In this document: positions 1-7,702 of the stretch, in pieces
How the letters are laid out: each line of letters opens with the position of its first letter
Position numbering within the stretch: position 1 is the stretch's first letter
Assembly (NCBI GenBank): GCA_947305865.1
Contig: CAMZEU010000005.1
Location: forward strand, 1 to 34,558
Length of the DNA stretch: 34,558 nt
Direction of reading: 5' to 3'
Source: an uncultured Clostridia bacterium
GTDB lineage: Bacteria; Bacillota; Clostridia; Christensenellales; CAG-917
The notes under the pieces: generated by a model
Database searches by the model: none
Seen by the model: only the letters and a program-made list of their open reading frames with translations
Told to the model about the DNA's origin: nothing
Program-made: the position numbers and the translations under genes

Positions 1-2134
1 AGATAATTCCTGTTACTTGACCTTTATCGTTTACAAGAACTTCCTTTGGACCCCAAGCATTGCAAATCTCAACGTTTTCTTCGAGAGCTTCTGCAACTTC
101 TTCTTTGCTTGCTGGCATTTCTTCTCTTGTTTCAAGAGAGAACATTTTAACTGATTTTGCATTTAATCTATGTGCATTTCTTGCACAGTCAATAGCAACG
201 TTGCCACCACCAACAACTACAACATCTCCTGTGAAGTCTTTTCTGTCTTCATAGTTCTTTCTGAGATATTCTACTGCGATGTCTGTTCCTTCTGCTGTAT
301 CATTTGCAACACCAGGTCTTCTTCCGCCTTGGCAACCAATTGCAATATAGAATGCTTTGTATCCTTCTGCTTTGAGTTGTTCTATTGTGATATCCTTACC
401 AACTTCTACTCCAGTCTTAATCTCTGCACCAAGTTGTCTAATGACATCTATTTCTGCTTCGATAACGTCTTTTTCAAGTTTGTAACTTGGGATACCATAT
501 GTTAACATACCACCGAGTTTCTTATTCTTTTCGAATACTGTTGGTTTGTAACCCATTTCTGCAAGATAGTATGCTGCTGATAATCCAGCTGGACCGCCAC
601 CGATGATAGCAATCTTTTCATCAAACTTGCCATATACAGATTGAACAACTTTCTCTGGCACATAACGGTCTTTAGAATTTAATTCTAAATCTGCTACGAA
701 TTTCTTAACTGCATCGATTGAAACTGGTGCATCAATCTTTCCTCTTGTACATTCTGCTTCACAACGTTTATTACATACTCTACCACAAACACTTGGGAAT
801 GGGTTTTCTGTCTTAATCATTGCAAGAGATTCACGATATTTTCCTTGTTTTGCAAGGTCTAAATATGCTTGAATTGGTACATGAGCTGGACATGCTGCTT
901 TACATGGTGCACTACCTTTGTCATATGTATTGGATTTAACTTGGTTATCTCTATAGTCTTCGTCCCATGCATATTCACCCCATCTGATTGCATCTGGAAG
1001 TGGAACATGTTTGTACTTAACTTCGTTTCCTGCTTTGTCACAAAGCTTTTGTCCAAGTTTAACAGCACCTGCTGGACAGATTTCTACGCACTTTCCGCAA
1101 GCAACACACTTTTCTTTTGTAACTCTTGATGTATATGCGCTTCTTGAAAGGTTTGGTGTGTTGAATAACATTGATGTTCTTAATGCGTTACAAATTCTTA
1201 CGTTACAGTTACAGATATCAAAGATATGTTCTGAACCGTCTATGTTTGTAATTTGGTGTACATAACCATTCTTCTCTGCTAAAGCAAAGATTTCGAGTGC
1301 TCTTTCTTTTGTAATATAGTGTGCACGTTTTGTTTCAACTGTGTAGTCTGCCATATCACCTAATTGGATACACCAGTCATTGCAGTCGTCTGTACATCCA
1401 TCACCTAATACTGCACGTGAAGCACGGCAAGAGCAAATACCAGCTGAAATATGACCTTCATATTTATCAAGCCAGTGTGAAATGTGTTCAAGGTCTACTG
1501 ATTCGTTCTTTGCATCAATTTTTTGATCTAAAGCAATAGACTTAACTGCTTTATCTGCATCATCAATTGCTTTTTCAACTGGGATAACGTGCATACCAAT
1601 ACCCATACCACCAGGTTGAACCATTTGTGTGATATTTGCAAGAGGTATAAATGTCATTCTTTCAAAGAAAGAAGTAACTGCTGGGTTTTTCTCAATTCTA
1701 TCTAATGATGAATTGAATAATTCTGCTGAACCTGGTACGAAGAAAGGAACACGATAACGTTTTGTACGTGGGAAATTCTTTTCGTCATTAATTGGATGGT
1801 CATGAGCATAACGGTCTGAATAGTCATATTCAATAATTCCAATATATGACATATCGTCCAACAATTTTTGGAAATCGATTGCTTCGTATTGTGGGTTCAT
1901 TTTGAGTAATTCTTCGAAATAATAGAATTTACGAAGTTTCATTTTGTTACAAACATCTACCATCTCTGGTGTAAGAACTTCTCTTAATCCCCAGTATTCT
2001 GGATGATCTGCTTTAACACCAAGTAATTTGTGTGGAACAACGTCTGTAATCCTTTGACCAAGTTTGCAGTATGCCTTTTGGACATCCTTCTCATTTTGGT
2101 ACTTACTGATAATCTTATCGTTCTGTTTTGGCAT
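1..2134 (-). CDS. Fe-S/GltD-type flavoprotein oxidoreductase, 3' end outside window
   Basis: An open frame runs from an ATG at 2134 (AAGGAG just upstream) to the window's left edge with no stop, giving about 711 residues. From the N-terminus: about 230 residues I do not recognise; a Cys-rich segment near 234-255 (CSCR, then C-x3-C-x3-C); an ICNCNVRIC segment near 308-315; one ferredoxin-type 4Fe-4S motif (CVACGKCVEICP, near 343-353); a GltD-like double-cluster domain (CKAACPAHVP near 412, then CGRVCNKRCEAEC near 451-463); a FAD-binding GGGPAGLSAA near 513; and a second Rossmann motif (VVVGGGNVAID near 640) for NAD(P)H. The GltD-like half is known from glutamate synthase beta subunits and related NAD(P)H-dependent electron-input modules. 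Its partner here is unknown, and no GltA lies in the window. It is the last visible gene of the cluster, 17 bases after hypB copy 1. Fold assignment is secure; the substrate is not known. Confidence 0.85.
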   Translation of the reverse strand, partial: MPKQNDKIISKYQNEKDVQKAYCKLGQRITDVVPHKLLGVKADHPEYWGLREVLTPEMVDVCNKMKLRKFYYFEELLKMNPQYEAIDFQKLLDDMSYIGIIEYDYSDRYAHDHPINDEKNFPRTKRYRVPFFVPGSAELFNSSLDRIEKNPAVTSFFERMTFIPLANITQMVQPGGMGIGMHVIPVEKAIDDADKAVKSIALDQKIDAKNESVDLEHISHWLDKYEGHISAGICSCRASRAVLGDGCTDDCNDWCIQLGDMADYTVETKRAHYITKERALEIFALAEKNGYVHQITNIDGSEHIFDICNCNVRICNALRTSMLFNTPNLSRSAYTSRVTKEKCVACGKCVEICPAGAVKLGQKLCDKAGNEVKYKHVPLPDAIRWGEYAWDEDYRDNQVKSNTYDKGSAPCKAACPAHVPIQAYLDLAKQGKYRESLAMIKTENPFPSVCGRVCNKRCEAECTRGKIDAPVSIDAVKKFVADLELNSKDRYVPEKVVQSVYGKFDEKIAIIGGGPAGLSAAYYLAEMGYKPTVFEKNKKLGGMLTYGIPSYKLEKDVIEAEIDVIRQLGAEIKTGVEVGKDITIEQLKAEGYKAFYIAIGCQGGRRPGVANDTAEGTDIAVEYLRKNYEDRKDFTGDVVVVGGGNVAIDCARNAHRLNAKSVKMFSLETREEMPASKEEVAEALEENVEICNAWGPKEVLVNDKGQVTGII

Positions 2135-2151
2135 AAGTAACTCCTTATAAT

Positions 2152-2814
2152 TTATTTGTTTGTTTTCCTTTTAAAAAATTCTACAACATCATCTATTCCA
2201 TCACCCTTCTTTGCAGAGATAGGAATAACTGTTGCGTTTTTGTTTCTGTAACTAATGTTTCTTCTAACATTTTCCATACTGAAATTGAAGTATGGGAGAG
2301 TATCTATTTTATTAATTAGAACTAGCTCGCACTTTTGGAAAATAAGAGGATATTTTAATGGCTTATCATCCCCTTCTGGAACAGAAAGAATCATCATGTC
2401 TAAATGTGCTCCTGTATCATACTCTGCTGGACAAACCAAGTTCCCAACATTTTCCAAAAATACAAGATCCAAATCTTCCAATCCGAGTTCCATTAGTCCT
2501 TGTGTAGTCATACCTGCATCCAAGTGGCACATACCACCAGTATGGAGTTGAATAGATTTACAACCCGTTTCTTTTGCTACTTTTATAGCATCTACATCCG
2601 AGTCTATATCTGCTTCCATAATTCCTACACGGAGGAATTTTGAGAGCTTATTAATAAGAGCAATTAATGTTGTTGTTTTTCCAGCACCTGGAGAAGACAT
2701 TACATTAACTAGAAAAACTCCTTTGTCCTTTAAGAACAAGCGGAGTGCATCTGCTTCTTTATCATTCTCTTCAAAAACGCTTTTAGATAGGACTATTGTT
2801 CTAACTTCTTTCAT
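2152..2814 (-). CDS. hypB: HypB-family GTPase, copy 1 (nickel metallochaperone type)
   Basis: A 220-residue SIMIBI-class GTPase. Visible motifs: P-loop SSPGAGKTT at 40-48, ADIDSDVDA at 68-76, metal-site residues Cys96-His97 (GGMCHLDA) and Cys128 (ENVGNLVCPAE), SVPEGDDKPLKYP at 144-156 and a canonical G4 motif NKID at 168-171. HypB proteins use GTP hydrolysis to deliver nickel to [NiFe]-hydrogenase (or urease) with HypA. No HypA, hydrogenase or urease gene is in the window, and the N-terminal CxxCGC and His-rich nickel-storage segments of some HypBs are absent. I chose ATG 2814, preceded by AGGAG and matching the start of the paralogue at 5116. An upstream in-frame GTG at 2844 lies inside a hairpin and is unlikely. 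The family is certain; the client enzyme is unknown. Confidence 0.88.
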   Translation of the reverse strand: MKEVRTIVLSKSVFEENDKEADALRLFLKDKGVFLVNVMSSPGAGKTTTLIALINKLSKFLRVGIMEADIDSDVDAIKVAKETGCKSIQLHTGGMCHLDAGMTTQGLMELGLEDLDLVFLENVGNLVCPAEYDTGAHLDMMILSVPEGDDKPLKYPLIFQKCELVLINKIDTLPYFNFSMENVRRNISYRNKNATVIPISAKKGDGIDDVVEFFKRKTNK

Positions 2815-2830
2815 ACTCCTCTTATATAAA

Positions 2831-2863
2831 TGTAGGACTCCCACAAAAAGTGGAAATCCTACA
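2831..2863 (-). terminator. Hairpin between PAI-like gene and hypB copy 1
   Basis: In the minus-strand transcript this forms a continuous 14-bp stem, two pairs being G-U, around a UUUUU loop. The two imperfect positions pair only in minus-strand RNA, which fixes the direction. The tract after it (AUUUAUAU) is a weak U-run, so it may act as a partial terminator, attenuator or mRNA stabiliser rather than a full stop. The hypB ribosome-binding site begins about 10 bases after it. Confidence 0.6.
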
Positions 2864-2877
2864 CCAATATTTATATT

Positions 2878-4338
2878 TTAGAAGAATCTACCTACGATAT
2901 CTTTACTTGCAGCACATGTGTCTTCCATATCACCGAAGGAAATAATTTCTCCAGCATAGAATGTGTTCTTTGTTCCTTGGAGTGCTTCGAGTTTGTCATA
3001 CCAACCATCTGCATAATCTTGTGCAGATACGTGTGGACAATAGTAAACTTCTTGTGCAAAGTGTTTTTCTTTGATTGGGAAGCCAACTCTCTTCATATCT
3101 TCGTCCATTGTCTTCATAACATCATCGAAATCCTTGTCTGGAGAACCTGTGTGGTTAGCAAGAGCATAAACAGTTGCTGGACAGTCTCTGTCAAGACATT
3201 GCCAACGATTGTAATAAACCATTGCGTGTCCAAGTCTTTCTGGAACCATGTTTTCAACCATGTAACCTGAAATGTTAGGGCTCTTTCCTGGTTCGAATGT
3301 TGCAATGTAGTCACAGTATCTTTCATGTACGATCTTTGCAAAGAGTTCTGCTTCTTCTTTAGTTGCATCTGCATATTTTGCAAACCAATCAAGTGGTGTT
3401 GTTACAACGAGTTTGTCGAATTCTTCTGTTGTTTCTTTTCCGTCTTTGGATCTAATTGTTACAAGAACTTTACCCTCTGGACGTTCAACCTTAACAACTT
3501 CTGTTTCAAGAATTGCTGGGTGTTTAAGTTTGTCATTAACTCTCTTGTAGATTTCTTGTGTTCCATCTTGCCATGTCCAAAGTCTAAGGTTAACAAATTC
3601 AAGTGCTGTTGTAACGTCTAAGTACTTCATAACAAGAGCTGCTGGGATTTCATCAAAGAATCCATAACCGAAAGATGTAAATGGAGCAATCCAAATTCTC
3701 ATAACTTCTTCTACTCCATTGAGTTTACAGAATTCTGCGAAAGGAAGTGCTAAATCTTTAAGATTTGGGTTTGTTCCCTTGATGTAGTTAGGGAATGAAT
3801 TTTCAGCTGTTGCACCACAGTGTCCATCAACACCTTTGGAAATTCCATAGTATTCACCCTTTGCAACACCGATGTGGCCATAACAGTCATAACCAACATA
3901 CTTTGTTTGCATGAGTTCGTTTAATTTCTTCATTTGTTTCTTAAGTTTGAGAAGTCCAAATAATTTCTTGAAAGAGAAATTTGCCTTTGGATTTGTCCAT
4001 TCATCTACTACGCCATCAAGTGTACGGAATTCACGGCGCATATTTGGTTCGCCTGGTTTGAAGTCTGGTCCCTTGTGATAGTAACCACCGAATTCTTCCA
4101 TTTCTGATACTGCATGATATGTGATTGCACCCATAATTGCACCAGTTTCAAAACTCTTTTCTTCTGTCTTTCCATTGTGTGTGACTTTGAGTTTTGGAGA
4201 CCAGCATTTTCCACCAACTTTGTTTAACTTTTCATAGATAACGTAGTTGGAATAACCTTTCTTTTCAAGGTACATTGCGGTAGATAATCCTGCAGGACCG
4301 CCACCAATAATACAGATTCTTTCATTTGTGTTGCTCAT
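2878..4338 (-). CDS. FAD-dependent enzyme resembling polyunsaturated fatty acid isomerase (PAI)
   Basis: A 486-residue flavoprotein of the amine-oxidase fold. It has the dinucleotide-binding IGGGPAGLSTAMYLE at 11-25, an acidic residue closing the second strand (VIYEK) and GGKCWSP near 42-48. Several segments match what I remember of the Cutibacterium acnes PAI (linoleate 10-trans,12-cis isomerase): ETGAIMG, MRREF, KYVGYD..GH, LPFAEFCKLNG, TSFGYGFFDEIPAA, LWTWQDGTQ, NISGY, ERLGHAMVYYNRW and, at the C-terminus, GTKNTFYAGEIISFG. That enzyme moves a fatty-acid double bond through transient hydride transfer to FAD, with no net redox. This comparison is from memory, not an alignment; the protein is about 60 residues longer than C. 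acnes PAI. The ATG at 4338 follows AAGGAG. It has its own promoter (4381-4409). A fatty-acid isomerase is the best guess; another flavin oxidoreductase is possible. Confidence 0.75.
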   Translation of the reverse strand: MSNTNERICIIGGGPAGLSTAMYLEKKGYSNYVIYEKLNKVGGKCWSPKLKVTHNGKTEEKSFETGAIMGAITYHAVSEMEEFGGYYHKGPDFKPGEPNMRREFRTLDGVVDEWTNPKANFSFKKLFGLLKLKKQMKKLNELMQTKYVGYDCYGHIGVAKGEYYGISKGVDGHCGATAENSFPNYIKGTNPNLKDLALPFAEFCKLNGVEEVMRIWIAPFTSFGYGFFDEIPAALVMKYLDVTTALEFVNLRLWTWQDGTQEIYKRVNDKLKHPAILETEVVKVERPEGKVLVTIRSKDGKETTEEFDKLVVTTPLDWFAKYADATKEEAELFAKIVHERYCDYIATFEPGKSPNISGYMVENMVPERLGHAMVYYNRWQCLDRDCPATVYALANHTGSPDKDFDDVMKTMDEDMKRVGFPIKEKHFAQEVYYCPHVSAQDYADGWYDKLEALQGTKNTFYAGEIISFGDMEDTCAASKDIVGRFF

Positions 4339-4374
4339 AAATAATCTCCTTTTTTGTTTTTTTGATATTATGGT

Positions 4375-4390
4375 ATGATAATTATATCAT
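4375..4390. promoter_or_regulatory. Inverted repeat over the -10 of the PAI-like gene
   Basis: A perfect 6-bp inverted repeat with a 4-base centre, ATGATA-ATTA-TATCAT, covers the -10 element of the minus-strand promoter. A repressor bound there would block transcription of the PAI-like gene. The sequence is AT-rich, so chance occurrence is plausible. Confidence 0.4.
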
Positions 4391-4409
4391 TTTTAATTAC
4401 TAGAGTAAA
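4381..4409 (-). promoter_or_regulatory. Sigma-A-type promoter for PAI-like gene
   Basis: On the minus strand, TTTACT (4404-4409), a 17-base spacer and a perfect TATAAT (4381-4386) lie about 40 bases upstream of the start codon. It separates the PAI-like gene from the tetR-hypB unit upstream, so the former can be expressed on its own. Confidence 0.7.
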
Positions 4410-4441
4410 TATATATTTAGTTTTACTTAAATATTATATAG

Positions 4442-5116
4442 CTAAATGCGAATCGTTTTTGTGATTTGATCAGTTAGATACTCGCATAATTCATCTACTC
4501 CATCTTGTTTTACAGCCGAAGTTACAAACACTTTTGCATCCTTATTTCTATATGCAATATTCTTTTTTGCCTTTTCTACATCGAAATCAAATGCAGGAGC
4601 TACATCCATTTTTGTTAAAGCCACAACAGATGCAACTTCAAACATTAAAGGATATTTCAAAGGCTTATCATCGCCTTCTGGAACAGATAATAAAACTAGA
4701 TTTTGTGTTGCACCCGTATCGAACTCTGCTGGACATACCAAATTGCCTATGTTTTCTAAGATAACGAAATCGACATCATCTATTCCAAGTTCTACCAATG
4801 CCTCCCAAGACATTTGACAAGTGATATGACAAGCACCTCCAGTGTGCATCTGCATAACCTTAACTCCGGTTTGTTCTGCTATAGTTTTTGCGTCTACATC
4901 TGAGTCTATATCCGCCTCGATTATCCCTATTCTAAACTTGTCTTTTAGCCTATTTACTAGTTGTACTATAAGCGTTGTTTTTCCACTTCCTGGCGAAGCC
5001 ATAACGTTAAGATAGAAAATCCTTTTTTCAGCTAAGTCTTTTTTGATTTGTTTAGCTTGTTCGTTGTTTCTTGATTTAATGTCTTCTTTTATTTCTACAA
5101 TTTTATACTCTTCCAT
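4442..5116 (-). CDS. hypB: HypB-family GTPase, copy 2, variant G4 motif
   Basis: A 224-residue paralogue of the gene at 2152-2814, with the same motif spacing: P-loop ASPGSGKTT at 40-48, ADIDSDVDA at 68-76, Cys96-His97 (GGACHITC, with an additional Cys100), Cys128 (NLVCPAE) and SVPEGDDKPLKYP. The G4 guanine-specificity motif reads TKMD at 168-171 instead of NKxD, which may loosen nucleotide specificity. The metal-site residues are intact, so it should still bind nickel or zinc at the dimer interface. It starts at ATG 5116 after AGAGGA, 10 bases after the tetR stop, so the two are almost certainly co-transcribed. No HypA or hydrogenase gene is nearby. Family assignment is firm; how its role differs from copy 1 is unknown. 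Confidence 0.87.
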   Translation of the reverse strand: MEEYKIVEIKEDIKSRNNEQAKQIKKDLAEKRIFYLNVMASPGSGKTTLIVQLVNRLKDKFRIGIIEADIDSDVDAKTIAEQTGVKVMQMHTGGACHITCQMSWEALVELGIDDVDFVILENIGNLVCPAEFDTGATQNLVLLSVPEGDDKPLKYPLMFEVASVVALTKMDVAPAFDFDVEKAKKNIAYRNKDAKVFVTSAVKQDGVDELCEYLTDQITKTIRI

Positions 5117-5126
5117 ATTTCCTCTT

Positions 5127-5687
5127 TTATGCAGTTAATACTGGGATTATTAAATTGAAGTAGTTATCTGCCATTTCCTCAGGTGTTTTATCACAGTTTC
5201 TATTTACCCACCAAAGTGTTAATTCTGTTAATGTTGTGATTAAATGATTTGCAAGTAAACTTTCGTCCATTTTTTTACATTCATATTCTTTGAATATGTA
5301 ATCATATACCAATTCGTTTAAATGCTCTTTTAAATCTTGTATAAATATTTCTTTACCTTCCGAATTCAAAATGCCTTTTATTTCATCTTTATCTTCAGCA
5401 AAATGGTAGAACATATGAGTGATTACGTGTCTATAATCATTTGTGTGTGAAAAATCATGATGTGTCTCTGGCTCTAATTCATGACAAAAAACGTGAGAGA
5501 AAATCTCTTTGCATATTGAATGCAATAATTCTTCCTTGGTTTTATAGTGTTCGTAAAAAGTGGATCTACAAATATCTGCTGTATCCAAAACATCTTGAAT
5601 TGTAATTTCAGAATATTTCTTTGTTTGTAATAACTGAGAAAATGCCCCTCTAATTGCCTTAATAGTTTTTGCTTTTCTCCTGTCCAT
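5127..5687 (-). CDS. TetR-family transcriptional regulator
   Basis: A 186-residue protein with a TetR-type N-terminal helix-turn-helix at about residues 10-57 (TIQDVLDTADICRSTFYEHY is the core, including the typical STFYxHFxxKEEL pattern). The helical C-terminal half is of the kind that binds small-molecule effectors and dimerises. TetR proteins are usually repressors released by a ligand. It starts at ATG 5687 after AGGGGA, is co-transcribed with hypB copy 2, and diverges from the FecCD-type transporter operon. A palindrome lies exactly between its own -35 and -10 (5743-5761), which suggests autoregulation and possibly control of the divergent transporter. The effector is unknown; a metal chelate or fatty acid would fit the neighbours, but that is inference. 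Confidence 0.9.
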   Translation of the reverse strand: MDRRKAKTIKAIRGAFSQLLQTKKYSEITIQDVLDTADICRSTFYEHYKTKEELLHSICKEIFSHVFCHELEPETHHDFSHTNDYRHVITHMFYHFAEDKDEIKGILNSEGKEIFIQDLKEHLNELVYDYIFKEYECKKMDESLLANHLITTLTELTLWWVNRNCDKTPEEMADNYFNLIIPVLTA

Positions 5688-5732
5688 AATCTATCCCCTG
5701 TATGTTTTCAAACAAATTGTTCACTAACTAAC

Positions 5733-5761
5733 ATTATATTCATTTACTTATTAAAAGTAAA
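5733..5761 (-). promoter_or_regulatory. Sigma-A-type promoter for tetR-hypB
   Basis: Minus strand: TTTACT (5756-5761), 17-base spacer, perfect TATAAT (5733-5738), about 45 bases upstream of the tetR start. Confidence 0.7.
5743..5761. promoter_or_regulatory. Putative TetR operator
   Basis: A perfect 7-bp inverted repeat with a 5-base centre (TTTACTT-ATTAA-AAGTAAA) fills most of the space between the tetR -35 and -10 and overlaps the -35. This is the usual placement for autorepression. A weaker dyad (TGTT-N8-AACA at 5717-5732) lies just downstream of the -10 on the tetR side. Confidence 0.5.
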
Positions 5762-5778
5762 GATTTATAAAATAACCA

Positions 5779-5807
5779 TTGACCGGCTCATAGCATCTTG
5801 TTATAAT
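5779..5807 (+). promoter_or_regulatory. Strong sigma-A promoter for the FecCD-type transporter operon
   Basis: TTGACC (5779-5784), 17-base spacer, perfect TATAAT (5802-5807). Transcription should begin near 5814, leaving a leader of about 50 bases to the TTG start at 5868. Confidence 0.8.
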
Positions 5808-5867
5808 TACCATACAAAACAAATATTTTTGTTTGATAACATAGAAAATAAAGGGATTTGTACGGAA

Positions 5868-6935
5868 TTGAAGACAGACTTATTAAAAGACCAAATAGAA
5901 GCCTATTCCAAAAATAGATTGAAGAATTGGATTATTATAATCTGCTTTTTAGTGGCAGTTTTCCTTTTGTTTATTATCAGTCTTTTCGTTGGACAAGCAA
6001 GATTAAGTCCTTTGGAATCTTTAAGAGCTTTCTTCCGTATTGGACCAGATAGAAATATAAGAATGGTTTGGCTAATAAGAATGCCAAGAATAGTTGCCGC
6101 ATTAGTTGTTGGCTTTGGTCTTGCCATTTCTGGTCATGTAATGCAAGTTAATCTTCAAAACCCACTTGCATCCCCTACTTCTTTAGGTGTTTCCTCTGCT
6201 GCAGTTTTTGGTGCGAACATTGCAATCATTTGTGGTGCAGGAATTTATACAGGAACAGTTGGAAGCACTCTCAATTTTAATAATCCTTACGTAGTAACAG
6301 TTGCAGCATTCATATTTGCATTTGGCAGTGTACTTGCAATCCTTGGCATATCTAAGATTAGAAATTTCTCACCTACCACTGTAATCCTTTTAGGTGTTGC
6401 AGCGACTTCACTATTCACTGCACTAACTACACTTGTTCAGTATCTGGCAAATGACCAAGCATTATCTGCTGCAGTATATTGGACTTTTGGAGATTTAGGA
6501 AGAGCATCTTATTTAGAGATTTTAATAATGGCTTGTGTTGTTTTTGCATCCTTCATTGTTTTCTTCATCTTAAGATGGAAATACAATGCGATGGGTTCTG
6601 GAGATGACATTGCCAAGACATTAGGCATTCACGTTAACGCATTAAGATTAGTTTCATTATTGCTTGCATCTTTAATAACAGCTGTATGTGTTTCATTCGT
6701 TGGAACAATTGGATTTATTGGAATAGTATGTCCTCAACTTCTAAGAAGATTTATGGGATCTGATTCTAGATTCTTACTACCTGCTTCTGGACTACTTGGT
6801 TCTATATTACTTTTAATCTCAGATTTAATTGCAAGAACTGTAGTCCCTGGAATGAATATTCCAGTTGCGGCTGTAACAGCAATTATTGGAACCCCATTCT
6901 TTGTATATATCTTGTTAAGGAGGAAAAGAGCATGA
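5868..6935 (+). CDS. FecCD/BtuC-type ABC transporter permease
   Basis: An integral membrane permease for siderophore, heme, cobalamin or other metal-chelate import. The FecCD signature is clear: MVWLIRMPRIVAALVVG, then GHVMQVNLQNPLASPTSLGVSS, and GTIGFIGIVCPQLLRRFMGS near the C-terminus. The length (355 residues) and multiple hydrophobic helices (about 10) fit a dimeric importer. The start is uncertain. I prefer TTG 5868, which has AAGGGA 11 bases upstream and leaves a short N-terminus before the first helix. An in-frame TTG at 5829 has no ribosome-binding site and lies only about 15 bases from the likely transcript start. The stop overlaps the next ATG by 4 bases. The substrate cannot be read from the permease. 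Confidence 0.9.
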   Translation: MKTDLLKDQIEAYSKNRLKNWIIIICFLVAVFLLFIISLFVGQARLSPLESLRAFFRIGPDRNIRMVWLIRMPRIVAALVVGFGLAISGHVMQVNLQNPLASPTSLGVSSAAVFGANIAIICGAGIYTGTVGSTLNFNNPYVVTVAAFIFAFGSVLAILGISKIRNFSPTTVILLGVAATSLFTALTTLVQYLANDQALSAAVYWTFGDLGRASYLEILIMACVVFASFIVFFILRWKYNAMGSGDDIAKTLGIHVNALRLVSLLLASLITAVCVSFVGTIGFIGIVCPQLLRRFMGSDSRFLLPASGLLGSILLLISDLIARTVVPGMNIPVAAVTAIIGTPFFVYILLRRKRA

Positions 6936-7702
6936 ATGAAATTTTAAATGTTAAGAATTATTCTTTCTCCTATGACAAGAAAAAGATACTAGACAACGTA
7001 TCATTTAGTGTTAACGATTATGAAGCCACTGTTTTAATTGGTATTAATGGTGCTGGCAAGTCTACACTTATTAAATGTATAGCAGGTTTGCTTAAAAGCA
7101 AAGTTGGAGAAATAACACTCCTTGGAAAGAATATAAATGAATACAAGAGACAAGAATTTGCAAAGAATATTGCATATGTTCCTCAAAGTATTTCATTTGA
7201 AAGTATGAGTGTTATAGATGCCATATTGCTTGGCAGACTTCCATATTTCTCTCACCCAGGGAAATTAGATTATGAAAAGGTGTACGAAATAATTAAAAAA
7301 CTCGGCATAGAACATATTGCCAATGCGGATGTACAGAAATTATCTGGTGGTGAAAGACAAAAGGTTGCCATAGCAAGAGCACTTGCAGGAGAAGCAAAAC
7401 TATTACTATTAGATGAACCCACTTCAAATCTAGACCTAAAGAGCCAATATGAAACTCTTCAAATGATTAATGCTCTTAAGAAGGAAGGTATTGGAATAAT
7501 TATTAGTATGCATGACATAAACCACGCCCTTGAGGTTGGAGATAAGTATATAATACTTAAAGATAACAATATTGTTGCACAAGGAGATGTATCCATTCTC
7601 ACAGAAGAACTACTTGGTGATATCTATGGACTACACTTCCACTTGATACAACATGGTAATACAAAGCATTTTCATATAGGAGAGGAAGAAAATGAAGATT
7701 AG
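6932..7702 (+). CDS. FecE/BtuD-type ABC transporter ATPase
   Basis: A 256-residue ATPase partner of the preceding permease. Visible are Walker A GINGAGKST (37-45), the Q-loop region YVPQS, signature LSGGERQKVAIARAL, Walker B LLLLDEPTSNLDL and the switch histidine in SMHDINHAL. It starts at an ATGA overlap with the permease stop and overlaps the following lipoprotein gene by 11 bases, so translation of the three is coupled. It energises import of a metal chelate or corrinoid. The C-terminus (HLIQHGNTKHFHIGEE) is His-rich, which is common in this family and not by itself diagnostic of metal. Confidence 0.92.
   Translation: MNEILNVKNYSFSYDKKKILDNVSFSVNDYEATVLIGINGAGKSTLIKCIAGLLKSKVGEITLLGKNINEYKRQEFAKNIAYVPQSISFESMSVIDAILLGRLPYFSHPGKLDYEKVYEIIKKLGIEHIANADVQKLSGGERQKVAIARALAGEAKLLLLDEPTSNLDLKSQYETLQMINALKKEGIGIIISMHDINHALEVGDKYIILKDNNIVAQGDVSILTEELLGDIYGLHFHLIQHGNTKHFHIGEEENED

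Noticed and set aside
2814-2844. Upstream in-frame GTG start for hypB copy 1
   Set aside because: It lies inside a stable hairpin, lacks a ribosome-binding site, and the paralogue and AGGAG both support ATG 2814.
2152-5116. A hydrogenase or urease maturation operon
   Set aside because: Only hypB-like genes are present; no hypA, hypC-F, ureG partner or structural subunit is in the window.
5829-5867. Upstream TTG start for the FecCD-type permease
   Set aside because: No ribosome-binding site and only about 15 bases from the likely transcript start. Not fully excluded; TTG 5868 with AAGGGA is preferred.
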